DNA of 64,000 nucleotides from Chrysomallon squamiferum (lineage: Eukaryota; Mollusca; Gastropoda; Neomphalida; Peltospiridae): positions 16,790,894 through 16,854,893 of the forward strand of contig CM022672.1 of assembly GCA_012295275.1 (NCBI GenBank), written 5' to 3'. Every line of letters starts with the position of its first letter. The stretch's first letter is position 1. Positions 1-14,617 of the stretch are shown here, piece by piece. The position numbers were made by a program, and so were the translations under genes. The notes beneath the pieces were generated by a model. The model was not told the origin of the DNA. It was given only the letters and a program-made list of their open reading frames with translations, and did no database searches.

Positions 1-192
1 TAATTTCTGCAGGAATGGATCTGACCAGTTTTATTACTGCATCCTGGTACAAAACTTAAAGCAAATAATCATTTATTACTTTCTGAAAGCACCATTATTC
101 CTGTATTATTCTGATTCATTCTACTGCATCATAATAAAGAAAGAGATCTGCAGACAGAACAACTCACTGACGTTTTGTTAAAGCATATTCAC

Positions 193-1728
193 CTGTGCAT
201 CATGAGATTCCCCTTTGTCAGTAGCTACGGCGTCAGATGCATCTTTCTTCATAGCTTCACAAGATGTCTGAAGAGCTTCCAGCTTTTTCTGCTTCATTGC
301 CGTAATATGGCGAAGAGCATTCAAGCGTTTCATAGTGTCTGAGACTTTGTAGTCATAAATAGAAATAGCTTCCTGCAAGATGGGAAATAAATAAATAAAT
401 AAACATGTTTTTAATACATAAAAAATTAATGCAGAATTATTTTTTTTTTTAACAATTCAAATTTTAAAATCAGTAATAATTAATTTCCATGTTAAATAAT
501 AAGTTTTAAGTCAGTTGTAAATCTAATGACAAATATATGGTTAGAATAAAATCTTCAAATGTTAGTTAATTAATATGTAATCTGATTTACCAAGTTTTCA
601 TTACATGCCCTCCTGGGTCAAAGATATTTTTCTTTGTTAGGATTTTGATTTATCAAAACTTTGAATGTTTCTTTTGCAAACAAACACAATTTACAATTTG
701 TATTTATTTATTTTTTACTATTGTTTTTCTTATACATATTTATGATGTTATATAACTTACTTTTCCAGTTTTACTTGCCAAAGCAGCTCTTTCAACAGGC
801 TTGTCATGTAAAGCTTTTCCAATAACATGCTCATCTTGCTGTAAAAATAAATATAAATAAATATAAATAATGGCAATAATAAGAAAACATTTAAAAATAT
901 ATATATAACAGAAATTTGAACTCAAAACTGAAACACAAAATATAAATATGATATCATTTTCTAAAATACTAAAAAAAAAAATACTAAAAATTAAAGTTTT
1001 CACTAATAGCTTCCTGTTTGCTAATAATTATCATAATTGTGAGTAACTGATAGCTAGAACTACTTTATAAACTGATATTTTTAGAAGCACTGCCACAAAG
1101 ATTTCATAAAGAACTGTTTGAAATCGGCAGTAAATTATTATGCACATATATTATATAATCTGTTTGGTTTGTTTTATTGTTTTTGTTTATTTGTTTTACA
1201 AACCTTCAGCTTGTCACTTAGAGCCTTTCGAAGTTCTTTGGTTTCTTTTCTCAAACATTTTATTTGTTCTTTATTCTTTTTGATAGCATATTCAGATGAC
1301 TCGAAGTATGCCTTCCTGTCACCCTCTGAAAATTTAAAACAAATTATTTAATAAATGTAAGATTCTATAATTATAAATGATATGTAATTTCAAACTGTTG
1401 ATGATAATACTAATAGTAATACTTAGTAATAGATTAGACGCTTTATACCATTTACAAAAACAGATATTACAGCATAGCTATACAATATTGAAACATTAAA
1501 AATGATTGGAAATGTTATTTTCGTATCTTATTTAAGCTTTACTAAATATTATATTATAATGATTGGACATTATTTTGTGTATATCATTTATATTTTGTAT
1601 CACTATCAGATCATCACCATGTCACACGGCGTGAAAGAAAACGTACCTAAAAGTGCTATTTTTGCCTTCAGCTCCTCGATCTGCTCAGAGATTGGCCGCT
1701 GAATCACTGCCCCAGTTCTTGCTGGCAT
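193..1728 (-). CDS. ODAD3: Outer dynein arm docking complex subunit 3 (CCDC151), 5' part
   Basis: Four coding exons on the minus strand: 1647-1728, 1204-1325, 761-838 and 193-372. All have GT/AG borders and phases that join cleanly (462 nt, 154 aa). The start ATG at 1728 opens a short basic N-terminus. The product then matches the conserved head of CCDC151/ODAD3: the LLEGDRKAYFESS block, a LRKETKEL heptad stretch and a NALRH..KLEALQ stretch. It is predicted to be almost wholly coiled coil. In the known family this protein helps anchor outer dynein arms to the doublet microtubules of motile cilia. The gene is truncated by the window: about three quarters of the expected coiled coil is missing. 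A further possible exon at 1-43 has an acceptor and keeps phase, but its residues (DAVIKLVRSIPAEI) do not match what I expect of the family, so it is left out. The neighbour upstream on the same strand is KIF14, 2.9 kb away. Confidence 0.9.
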
Positions 1729-1960
1729 TTTGAATACAACTACTGCAACTAAATTATTTTTCTAACACTCCTATTCTGTTAAGATCTGTAGGAAATATAA
1801 CTGAAAATGGAGGATGTTTACTATTAGAAATCTCCAAGGTGCCCGATGCTAAGCATGCGCAATCAGTATTTGGAACAAGGGAGACCACTCTATATAATTG
1901 TTTTGGAAATGCACATAGAGACGAAAACTGGTCGCTATGTGCACAATACCATTAAATATT
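1729..1960 (-). promoter_or_regulatory. Probable ODAD3 5' flank with forkhead and NRF1-like motifs
   Basis: The stretch just upstream of the ODAD3 ATG holds GTAAACA on the minus strand (1815-1821), a forkhead-type core, and GCATGCGC at 1853-1860, which resembles an NRF1 half-palindrome. A short inverted repeat follows near 1910-1945 (TGCACATAG / CTATGTGCA). FOXJ1-class factors are known drivers of motile-cilium genes, which fits the downstream gene, but motifs this short occur often by chance in AT-rich DNA. The transcription start is not known. Confidence 0.3.
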
Positions 1961-3049
1961 ATTAATTTTTTTTTTTTATGCCTCCTGAATTTGTTCAAAT
2001 GCTATAAATAAATAAATTAATAAATACATAAATACTTTTTATTTAGTAGGAATGTTAGATATTTCGCTGTATTTTGTTCCTACACGTCTAATTTACTGTT
2101 TGAGTTATGTCTGTTTTAACAAAGGTAATGTATATAATAGTTTCGCTTTTTTTTCTTCTTTTTTTTAAGAAAAAAAAAAAAGAAAATAAATATATTTCTG
2201 TTAGTAAAAACTACTTACAATAGTAGGCCTGTTAACAAAGATAAAATCAAGAATTAGATGTTTCCATAATTAAATTATTTCCATTCAAGGTGGACATAAA
2301 TGGAAATGCTTTTTAAACAATGTCTTCCTCAGTAGGTATTATTTATAACTGTGTGATTGTCATATAAATATTTCAAACCAATGACATTTGATTTCCACTA
2401 ACCAATTTAAAATTACTGAATAGCAACAGATGCTTACGTCAGTGAACTTTCCTGTTTCATAATTTAGTTATGTGACACAACTTTTAAAAATATCGTTTTC
2501 CTATAAAATTATATATAAGTAAGATTATAATAAATAAATAAATAAATAAATAAATAATGAAGCTTAAAATGATACCAACACATCTTTGATAGCATTGATA
2601 TGAACAAAAAAGTTACGAATTTTTATCTTGAAATTTTGCCGAGATTTTCCCTTCAGTCTATGGAGAAACTGTATTTCATTTTCTTTATCTGGCAGGAGAA
2701 ACTGTATTTCATTTTCTTTATCTGGCAACACATACCGATTATCTCATATAGTTTTAATACAGTACACATATATTATCTATCAAAATGAAGCTTTAGATGT
2801 GTAGTAGAGCTATACAGTATTTTTAAGAATGTTGCTATGATTTATGAATTGCAATTAATTAATTAACTGCTCTAATTAGCTCAAACGTATACATATCTCT
2901 TAATTATGTAATTCTCACGAACTGCATAGAAATTAAACCACCACACAAAATGATCATTTTTCAATGCTGGTGAATTGTAGAGGCCTTTACATTTTTAAGC
3001 ATTTTGCTAATATTCATTTTTTCATTATTTATTATTATTGTTTATTTTA

Positions 3050-3098
<49 letters not shown>

Positions 3099-4605
3099 CA
3101 GTTAATTAATAGCATTAATCAGAGTTAATTTGCCTTGTGACTTCATTATATAGATATTTTTTAAAATTCACAAAAAATCAAACTTTGTTAAGAACTAACT
3201 TGTTTTTGTAATCAACATCTTTATCGGAAAGAAAATATCTAAAACTGGAATAAATTTGTATAGAATAATTACTAAATTAAACAAAGTACACAAACATCGA
3301 ACTTTTCACGCATTGGCAGCAACTCCAACTGCTATTATCGCGTCATTTGCTGAGAACGTCCCACATTTTGGTATCCAAAATTAAGTACCTCCTACCCTAA
3401 ATATTTGTATGAAATTTGGCAGACTACGAGAGAAATGCATGATTTGTAACTTGTATATGATTTAAAGTCTCGAATGATTTATGGTCACACGACGATTATT
3501 TTGAAACAATAAATTTGTCTGTTCATTATCTGTTGTTTATCAGAAATCACGTGGAGAAACGAAGAGTGATGAAGCTGAATATGTATTCTATATCAAAATA
3601 TTTGTTGTTTTTGAAAAAACAATGACGAAATAGAAAGGCAAATTAGGCAGCCCGATTCAAGGAAAGCAAAAACATCAGAAAAATCGGGCTACCTTCCGAT
3701 ATGATGCTGATTTTATTTATTAACAAGAAAGATTCGCCATAAATGGAAAAGTTAAAGATTAAAGAAAAATAAATGGTTTTCACCAAAATGTCCGTTAATA
3801 AAAATGCTGTTAAAAGGCTCCCCGGGCTCATTCTCCAAAAATCAAAACTTTGACCCAAAAAAAATTACGTGAGCAAGTTCATTCTATACAGTATTTATCA
3901 GTTGTTAGTTATCTGCATTTTTTTTTTCTGATTATATTCAGCACAATGAAATATTATTTTTATTTAGTTATTAATTATTATAGTTAATAATATTTTATAT
4001 TTTTACTAGTTTATATCTAGATATTATGATGTGTATAATTTATATTATTAAAAAATTAAAAAATCCACAAAAAACAAAACAAAAAAACCCCTGAAACACA
4101 ACAGAACCTAAAACAAGAGTAACATTTACCGAGATAGTGAGATTCTGCTCCAACAAAAAGTTGGAAAAAAAAAAAAAAAAAAAAAAAAAACCTGCAAAAC
4201 AGTAAAATATGATACAGGTAAAATATTTTTATACTGAGATAGTTTCTAAGTATAATTTCACAAGAGTATCTGAATATCCTTGGGTCAGCTTTACTTCTTA
4301 AATTAGAAAATAATTCACTACGCAATACTAACAAAAAAAGAAAAAAGAAACAAACAAAAAATAAGAGTTATACACAACAAAATAATAAATTTGTTTTTAA
4401 AATTTGTTTTATTTCCTAAAGTGTAAACTGTTACAGTTAACAAAGATAAAAAGTAAGAATTCTTGTAAAAATAATTTTATTATTTTAATTCAAAGTGAAA
4501 TGCTGCAGAAATGGTGGGAAAAAAAAATCAACAAAGATTTCATAAAGATAAAAATTTTCACAATGAACAAGACATTAATTTCAAAGAATATAAAGAAAGT
4601 CAATT
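1961..4605. other. Spacer between ODAD3 and KIF14
   Basis: No gene is supported here. The stretch contains a 33-bp unit present twice in tandem (about 2662-2727, core GAGAAACTGTATTTC), an ATT microsatellite (about 3052-3096), and a poly-A run at about 4164-4190. On the minus strand AATAAA signals at 4481-4476 and 4413-4408 lie 125-200 bp past the KIF14 stop and are likely KIF14 polyadenylation signals. Short open frames across the A-runs are not coding-like. Confidence 0.6.
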
Positions 4606-7600
4606 CTAACTGGTTAATATTATCTTCCTACATGAATTTTTTGCAAGTTTTTTGACAGGGCTTGAAGTCAGAGGCTTTCTGTCTACAGAACTGAGATGTT
4701 TGTCCACATAACGAATAAGACAGGATGTTGATGTGTCCACTTCTTGCACAGCATAGTCTAAATGTTCCAGCTGAGAATCTGACAAGACAGAAAGATCAGA
4801 AAAATCAGATTCTTCACTGCACCTGCTGTTTACATTCTTAACAACTTCATTAAGAGATGACTGGAGAAATCGGTTTGATGCTCTTTGGATCATTTCTGCA
4901 TATCTGTTGATGCTCTGGTTGTCTCCCCTTTCTCCTGAAAGGTACAATTAAAAGACTATGAAAAAAAACTTACTTTCTTCTTTTCTTCTCTTAAACATTT
5001 TTAAAGATCTGATCTTAATAGGTTTGGGGTTTTTCTAATATGCATATGATTCACTTCAACTCAACATTTTAACTGTCATTTTGCTAATGATAATGTATCG
5101 CAAAACTGCAAAGTATAGCATGATATTTTCTGTTCTACTCGAATTCCCAGAAATCATACAAACTTTTTACATGACATACAATTCTGAAATAATCTCAACA
5201 TCTTACCACTGAGTAGAGGCTCCACTGACTGGACAAGAAGAGTACTATTTTCTACAAGACTATCAATGTGGCAAAGCAAGGCCCTTGAGCGAGAGTAGCT
5301 GAGATAATAGTATTCAAAAGGTAGGCATCGTGAAGTTTCCCTTATGCTCATGTCAACCTCCACCTATTAGCAAAGCATTTTAAGAAGCAAGCATCAGCAA
5401 TATACATATATAATGAATAGAGTGTTGCTGTAAGATATGATTAGCAAAGAAAGCTGTATATATAAATAAGTATGATAATTAATGTAATTTATATAAACAT
5501 ATAACTGACATGCATCTATACAAATATATACACAAACACTGTAGACTAATACCAAAGATTCAATTATAGCTTCAGAATTGATGATGATGGTAATACACAT
5601 TTATTATAATTATATATGTGTAAGTAGATAGTATTTATTTCAATATAAATATGCTGTTATTCCCCCCTCAGAAAAAAAAAAAAGGTAAATAATTTTATTT
5701 GCTTGCTTTCTATTTTTTAAATTTTAATATTAACTTATTTCTTAGTACATTTTTTTCCCCCTCTACAAGAACATTAAATAATTGTTTGTGGAGATTATTT
5801 AATTTCAAGGTCTTTTCAAAAATGATTCTGTAAAACACAATTAGCAAAGAAGCAACAACAAGCAAGACTGTGATGGTTACAAATATTATACACAAAGATA
5901 ACATAGAATAAAAAAAAATTACTTGTATTTCTTGACACTTTTGAAGAAGAACCTTACTGGTAGACACAACAATCTCCACATGTTGTGGAAGATCAGCTCC
6001 TTTCTGGAAAAAAACCCAACAACAACAAAAAGAATCAAAATTCAGACTAAAAATATTAACATATGGAATATATATATATATATAATATTATACATGAATT
6101 AATTTTTTTTATTAAGAAACATGACAGCATAATAAAAACAATAATAATTAAAGATATTACTGAAAACTTACAGTACATTCAAGTTCATCATTCAAATTTT
6201 GTATGTATGTTTCACAGTCTTCTAATGACCTCAAGCCATTTTGGATGGCTTTGCCAAGAAATTTATCAGTACCAGAAAGAAAGGCTTGACAAATATCATC
6301 ATTTATCTGGATTAAAAAAATAGAGAGAGAGAAAAAAATAAATAAAAATCTATTGTTTATACTGTTATTCTGAACATTTAACTTGTTTAGAAAAATAAGT
6401 AAATAACAAATTCCTCATTATTACTTTTGCAAAATCACTGACATCAAAATTATTAGAAAATTAAATAAAATAATAATAATAATAATATTAAGAGCAGCAA
6501 AGGTTTAACTTGATTCTTTCTAGCACCTCATATTTCTGCATTATTTCAAACAGTAAGCAGATAACATCGGTAAATACACAGATAGGCATGTCAAATAGCA
6601 TAAAAAGAGTAAATAACTCCTCTACCTGCATACATTTAAGAAACAATTTACCTGTACCTGTAATTCTAAGATAGATGTATAGGCGTTATTTTTGGAATAA
6701 TATGTTCAACCTCTCACATGGTATTAAGTTAACAATACCTTCATGTCAGATTCAAAACCAAGTTGTTCAAATCTCAGAATTCTTGTGCTTGTAGCCAGTG
6801 CCAGTTCTCCACAAGTCCTACATAAACTAAGTAAACAGTCCAGTATTTTGGATCCATGCTGGTGAATTACACTGACCAGTTCATTTTCGCAACCCTGCAA
6901 TAGGTATATTAAAAAATATTAAAAAATTAAAAAATTCAGTATATATATTAAACATTACAATATGTATAAAAACCTCCATTTCTTATTTAGAATTTCAAAT
7001 AATGAGGGACTTACTGTTTAAAATCAATCAAACTCATAGAATTAAAAAACAAGTCTACTGAACAACAATATCAAAGTAATAGTTAATAGAATAGATAAAA
7101 AAAATCTTATCCTGAAAAATTGGCAAAAATTGGCAAAAATAAAAATTTAATGACTGAAAAATAATCTACAATGCACTCCTGCAAGAAAAATTTACTGCAT
7201 CTGTTTACTAAATTACTTTGAAAATTTGGAATTAAAACAAAAATGAATGCACTACTTGTGTTAAATCTTGAATCTAAATCTAAGACTGTGTGTATATGTG
7301 ACTCTTCACATGAATGTAACATGTAGTAAAAAGGATTGCTACCTGAAGGAACATGGCAGTGTGCGCACCTGCTGCTTTCACATGTTCCACTATTTTCTGA
7401 ACAAGATTTTTCACAATGTGAGATTCCAGGTCGACACACATAGCTGCCCACAATGTGCTGAGAGAGGCCAGGAGCTGCAGTGATGTGATCACATGTACAG
7501 TCTGAGTCTGAAGACACACATTTGGTTCTGAAAATCATAAAAACAAATATTTTTATACTGTTTGTGATTGAAGTCTATCTGTGTTCACATGTACAGTCTG

Positions 7601-10600
7601 AGTCTGAAGACACACATTTGGTTCTGAAAATCATAAAAACAAATATTTTTACACTGTTTGTGATTGAAGTCTATCTGTGTTGACAAAAACAAATGCATTT
7701 TCATTCCGTGATATAAGTTATTTTTATGAAAGTATGGTGTGAAATCACAAATAAATAAAACAGTATGAAAATATACAAAATATATTTTTGTTTTCATTCC
7801 CTTGACTACAGATACATCTAATGAGTAACACAATAATAATATGTTTCTGAAAATATAAACCAAACAGATGATATTTAAGGAATAAAATTAAAACACAGAA
7901 AATCTGAATCTATATTGAAATGTTAATTATTTTCTTTTGCCACTAAGAATATTAATATTTAATATAATGGTAACGAATTTTACCTCTAGAGCTGTCGTCA
8001 GTATGAAGTGGCATTTCCAAGATGGCTGATACTGCCTGCTTCATAGTCTGACAACTAGCCAACATTTTGTCAGCAATACTTTCTTCCAGGTGAAGAGCTA
8101 AAAATTAGTCAGAATTAATATTATTATGTAAACTACATTTCAATAATTATAAAAATTATAAATATTAAAACTGCTGTAGCTCTATCATCATGACAGCTAC
8201 CATAATCAATAACTTTAAATAACGAACTATAAATAACTATTTCCAGAATGTTGTTTAAATTATATATAAAAAAAGAAGAAAGAAAAGTTAGAATTTAATT
8301 ACCATGGAAACTGTCCATAGATGTAGATACAAAAAGTTTGCAGATCTTAAGAAATGTTGACTGACTACTTGATAAATTTAGACTGGATCCTGCAGAAGCT
8401 GAAAATAGAAAAAACATAACAATGACAACAATAATAATCATTAAACAAATAATTTAAAAAAAAGAAGAAGAAAAAAAAAAAAAAAAAGAAAGTGACCTAG
8501 AAAAAACTAATTTCTGAAATAAATAGGACAGCATACACTATAACCTTTCATACAGTGACTAGAATGAGAAATGGTCTAATCTGAAATCATATTTGGGCCA
8601 ATCTGGCAATCCATCATTTCTTAGGCAAGTAGTAATCACCAAGCTAAAACAAGCTACATGCAATAAAAAAAGACAAAGAAATCAGAAGACATAAATTCTT
8701 AAGAACTAAGGTGAATTTTAGAAACTGTAAGTGGAATATAAAAAATCTGATTGAACTCCCTACAAATAAAATTGGAGAAAACACTTGACAGAACCTTAAA
8801 CATTTTATCCTTTAATAACATTTTAATTCTCAGTTTACAAATGTCCTAAAAATTTTAAAAACACTTTCAAATATCTAACGATGTTTTAAAAAAAACAAAA
8901 AAACTGTAATGGTTATTACTACTCACATGTCTTTACAGAACTTCCTGAACTGTGCCAGACTGATCTAAATACACATCCAGGGGAGACAGGACTCTTGTTG
9001 AAACCATTAACTCTGTAATAAAAACTCTTTACCATCAGACTTTCCAAAACATTCTGAATATATTCATCAATACACTTTCAATTTGTGGAAATGGGAATTA
9101 ATACATATGTTTTCAAGTATTTCAACATGTCATTAAGTAATTGGTTTTAAATCACCAAGTATTAGAGAAAAATTATGAGGTAACTGAAAACAATTATATT
9201 CAGATATAGTTATAAGACAATGGTTCTGTTCATGTGGGAAATAAGGACAAATGTTTTTAATTCCCATCTAATCATTTTCAGGTCTATAGATTATAATTAA
9301 GACAATTGTTTTAAGGTTTTATCAGTAAATTAATACTATTATTTTCATAATTATAAACAAAGAGATAAATTAAAACAATGATTTTCTGATTTATAAACAG
9401 GTACATTAACACCAGTTTTCAGATAGAATTTATGCTTACACTGGAATAAAATACTATGCTTGGCAAATGCCTATTAAATAAAAAGACTGATACATACCCA
9501 GAGGAGGGAGATGATAGGAAAGAATCTCGTTCCCAGTTATCATCAGGATTATTGAAGACTTCATCTTCATCTGATGAAGTTCCATCTTCATTCTAAAGAA
9601 AATAAATAGAATGTCTATTCAATAATTCAGGAAAGTATACCAGCTAAGATTATAAATTTGCTTTTTAACAGAAGTGCAGACACATTGTTATCTTCTTTTT
9701 TTTTAATAAATATAACCGTGTATGAATTATTTATTCAGTATCAGCAATTTCTACATTTTGTCTTCTGAATATTTTACATTTTTTGTTTCTTACATGATAC
9801 AGATCTTTCATCTGTAGAAGTCGTTCCTCAAATTTGTTCATTGTCCAGAAAGTACAGCTGTTGTGTTTTGTGTTTGTCACTTTTATCTGAGTTCTCACTT
9901 CCTCTCCCTCCTGAACATCTTCCCTGCTGAAAGTCTTTAAATAATATGACAAATAAATAAAACTGAAACTTTAAAGATCACAAAATAATAATTTAAATAA
10001 ACATAAATTTATTTCACTGTAAGTTTATATTAACAATATGATGCAGTCACAAATGGGTAAATCATACAACATCAGGATAATTAAAAATGTTTTAGATTCC
10101 TGACAGAATAGTAGAGGCTGTGAAACAAAATAGTCTAAAATGAGTACTTAAAGTCTTAAGAAAACCCACCTCATCTTGATCATCAAATAATTGGTGTGAT
10201 AGAATATCCCTAGTGCTTTAGACTTCAACCAAATAACACAAACCATTTGTTTTCAAATACACTGATAATTTGTAGTAAAAAATCAATGCTTATTATTAAC
10301 TACCTTCCAAATGGATAATATTAATGAAAATTACCATATTCTTTTTCAGGTACTGTGAAATCTTGTTAGCTTCTCGAACAAGTAAGGCAATTCGGTATAG
10401 ATCTTTTTTACCAATTACTGTGTTTTGAACTTTCTGCCTGTTTGCTGGAGGGAACATCTCAGACTTTTTTTCTTTTAGAGTTTGCAGTCTCTGTGAAATT
10501 CTTAGCTTTTCTGCCTCCATGAGTTCCAACAGCTGTGATTTCTTCACCATCGGGCTGGCAGACTGCAAATTGAAAAACAAAATTAATACATGTTTCACTC

Positions 10601-12801
10601 TTTTTGTTACCTGTAAACATCAACTAAATATACAAACACATTAGACATAAAAGTAAAAGTTGACAATCAATCAAAATAAGGCTATTCTTTCAAAAATGTC
10701 TAACTATGATGTCATACTATTCTTGATATAAACATTTATTTTGATTATAATCAATGCACCTGATGTCATTTATCTTATGTGCATTACGTATCTTTGATGT
10801 TAACATCAATTTATTATATAAATGAATCTGTATAAAAAAATATTAAAAACTGAGATACCTTTGACAGCAATATCAAATGTTACATGATGCCCTTATTTAT
10901 AAACTTTTTATGAAAAATTCTCTTACAAATTATGTTATAAATTAAGAAGTTCAGAATCACTTTTTACCTGTTCTGCAGCTTTTGCTTCCAACTCTTGTCT
11001 CTTTCTACCTGCAAGAACTTCCTGTTCTAACATCTATTAAATATAAAAAAATTTAAAAAATTAAAATTGTAATACTGACTTTGTAAAAAATAATCACTTG
11101 ATATATATAAATCTACATTAATTGAAAAAATAGAAAAAGAGAACACACATCAGTAGAAAAGGATTCTAAAAACCATAAATTCAAATGATACACAGTAAAT
11201 CTTATATTTGACAGCCTTTTGTATAAGAGATTTTGGCTGAAACAGGAATTAATCCCAAGTATGCACTGTAGAAGTGATCTCAGATTACTTTCGAACTATG
11301 TAGATACAGTAGGATCCAAAGCTACAATGTCCAAAAAGCTATCACAAATATGAAGTAAGTATATAAATTGTTACATACCATTTTTTGTTTCCTCAGTTGA
11401 CTGATTAAATCTTCTGCTTCTTGACGAGACTCTTCCACTTTCTGTGTTTCTGAACTTTGATCTTTCTGGAACAAAGTAAACAAAAATATCTAACAACAAA
11501 TATGATCCTACTTTTAAACATCTGCCAGTAATATATGGGAATCACTAAAATCAAAACCAATCAGAGATTAAGTCATGATAAACATATTTACTATATGTAA
11601 GTAGAAAAAAGGAGATGTCCTCTCATTTTTTTTTTTATACTTTATTATTAGAAAAGATTAGACTTCTTCACACAAATAAAACTAATACAGCTGTAATTTT
11701 GTAATCAACTAACAAGAGCTTTTTCAAGTTCGGCCAGTTTGTCAGCATATCCAGCTAGTTTGTTCTCATATCCACTTCTCTGCTGGTGCAGTTCTTGGGC
11801 TGCTTCCTTTTTTGCCTTTTCCAGTTCTCGCTCAATTTCTTCCTGAGCCTTGCGTCTTGCTGCCTCAAGCTCTTCTTGCAACCTATCATTAATACCATGT
11901 TCATTAATAATTTATCTACATAGTTAATTTTTATTTAGGTTTATGTTTTTAAAAAAAATGGCATATTTGTGATAATCAAATAAAATAATTATACTCATGA
12001 TTAATGAAAGTGACATCAGCTGTCATAAACAAACCTGCTATACTGAACAAAAGTTATAAAAAAGATTTTCACACAATTTATTTTACTGGAGAATCCATGT
12101 AGGCTTATACAGAATACGTATATGATACAATGAAAACAAACTTTTTTTAAATCAAAATTTTATACTTTAATATCAGCAATGATCAGCCTTAACAAATCTT
12201 AACTACCTGGCCTCTTGGACTCGCAGAAGTTCCTGCTTAGCATATTCAAAATCTTTTATTTCTGACGAAGTGATTTTCTTACTCTTCTGAACTTCTTGTG
12301 GATGGCTAAATCTGAAAAAAAATGAAAAAAAGTTTAAGAACTATTTCTTCATGCGTATCTTTTTAACTGGTTAAGAAGATAAATAAATAATAATCTACAA
12401 CATAACTGATATGAACATGTCACTTGATTTTGATCACTATTATTGGTTTGTCTGATTTTTTTTAAACTTTTGTAAATTTTGTCTCCATAATCTTCTAACG
12501 ATCATTTGCTATATTGTATGTATTTATTATCACCAATCAAGATAAAACATAATTTTCCACTAATACTTCATTCTCTTCTACATTATAATAATTAGAAGAA
12601 TAAATTTATACTAGTAAGGGTATGAACTTAAATAAAATCATTTGATGTCAGTGTACTTACTTTCTTATATGGATTAATAATCAGAACAATATAGGTCGTT
12701 ATGTGTTACTTAAAAAAAGTCTTACCTGAAATAATGATCTCCACCAAGGATAACTCTATCAGACTATTTAAATGAAAAAAGAAATATTTAATAGCAATAA
12801 C

Positions 12802-12836
<35 letters not shown>

Positions 12837-14556
12837 GCCTTTTCATAATATTAGGAACTAAATTCTGAAACGTTTTATTACCATTTGCAAATTTAACATG
12901 TTTAAAAATTATCAAAATAAATATTTCTGTGATGAATGTAACATGTCATTATTAATTAGTTAACAAGATTTAAAATGTAATTAACTTTGCACATACATGG
13001 TGAAGAGTTGTTGGTTCAGTTATGAGACTTCCATTTACATAAGTCGGTGCATCTCCAATGGGAGTTATGCTAACCATACCTTCCACATTGTTGATGATGC
13101 TGAAAAAGATTTCAAAGTATTAATTATATCTTTTCATCTCAAAACTCTTGATAAACCTTTTGCAGTGATTGATATTTGATTATAATACAGTGAACTTCAG
13201 TTCATTCAAAATAAAAAACAGATAATGGGTATTGGAGGAAAAGGCTGACCAATAGAGTTGATGAATTTATGAATTAATTTATTTTTAACAATTTACAATG
13301 TTTACATATTTTGTATTGATCTATTATTCCTAAATATTTTTCCTCATCTTATCTAATACACTATACATAATCTAGTCTTTCATTTTTCCTAGACAATTTT
13401 TCATTCTTCAGAAACAGAGGTTTTTCATTCAATTTTTAGTGTGGCTTACGGGTACACGCTAGGCAAAAAATAACAAAATTTGATAGAACAAAAATGTTGA
13501 TTTTTTGATGTTTAGAAAATGTACATAAAAATTTTACTTCTTCATATAAATGTTTCAGGTCTTTTGCAAAAAGAACTGCCTATACACAGATTACATAATA
13601 ACAATGCATAATATCTAAAAACAAACATAATAATAATGCAAAACATCATAAAATATAGCCATAATAGGTGATAATATGGTTTATAAAACTGCATTTGGTG
13701 GTGGTGGGGTTTATGAACTTTCTTTTTTTGTACTATCCTAACATTTTTGGTAAGATGCTGCATGAAAATTATTTGTGCTAGACTTTCCAAATTTGGAATA
13801 TATATTTGAAAACAAACACTACAAAATGACAGAAAGAAAATTTGGAAAAATTAACTATTTTTTCATATAACCTTTATCCAACTTTCCATTATTTCAAAAT
13901 ATGAATGAAAAACATATTCTTTTTAAGTGTGTAAACAAAGGCTAATTTCTTTCTGTTATTTTGTAGAAATATAGTCTATAATGAACCCCAGCAGTTTGAA
14001 TGTTTTTATATATATATATATATATATATACTGGTTTGGTTGGAGAGGTTCAGGAAACGGGGCAATATAATATTTAAAAAAAAAGCCAAAAATAAAGGCA
14101 ACCATTTGTCATAAAATATTAAACTAGTACCAGTTTTTTTTTTTTTTATGTTAACAGAAGGGGATTACTTCCATGAAGTTTCAATTCTGTAACATTAAAA
14201 AATAATTATTTTTTTATTTTTGCCACATGTATCCCCTTATATATAAAAAATACTCTCCAATTACATATAATTACAAATATGTTTACCAGTGGTTGTCAGC
14301 AATAAGAGCTCCATTTAACTGGATATCATGGTGGGACAGATCCTGCATTCGTCCAACTTTTGTTTGACCTTCTTTAATAATATACAGTAACATCTCAGAG
14401 AGCTGTGGATCTTCATTGAGGTTAACCAGTTTTGGTAATGTGTTGTCTACTTTCATAGCTATTCCAGATTTCTAAACACAAAACATTTAAAATTAATATT
14501 TTAACATCTGTAAGTTTACATTAAATATGCAAATGTTTTCAAATGATTTATTTTAA

Positions 14557-14617
<61 letters not shown>

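Noticed and set aside
1-43. Possible fifth ODAD3 exon on the minus strand
   Set aside because: Acceptor and phase fit, but the residues do not resemble the expected next part of the family and the exon runs off the edge.
7107-7538. 143-codon minus-strand frame
   Set aside because: Alternative frame of KIF14 exon 26 read into its intron. The spliced frame matches the family length and phase.
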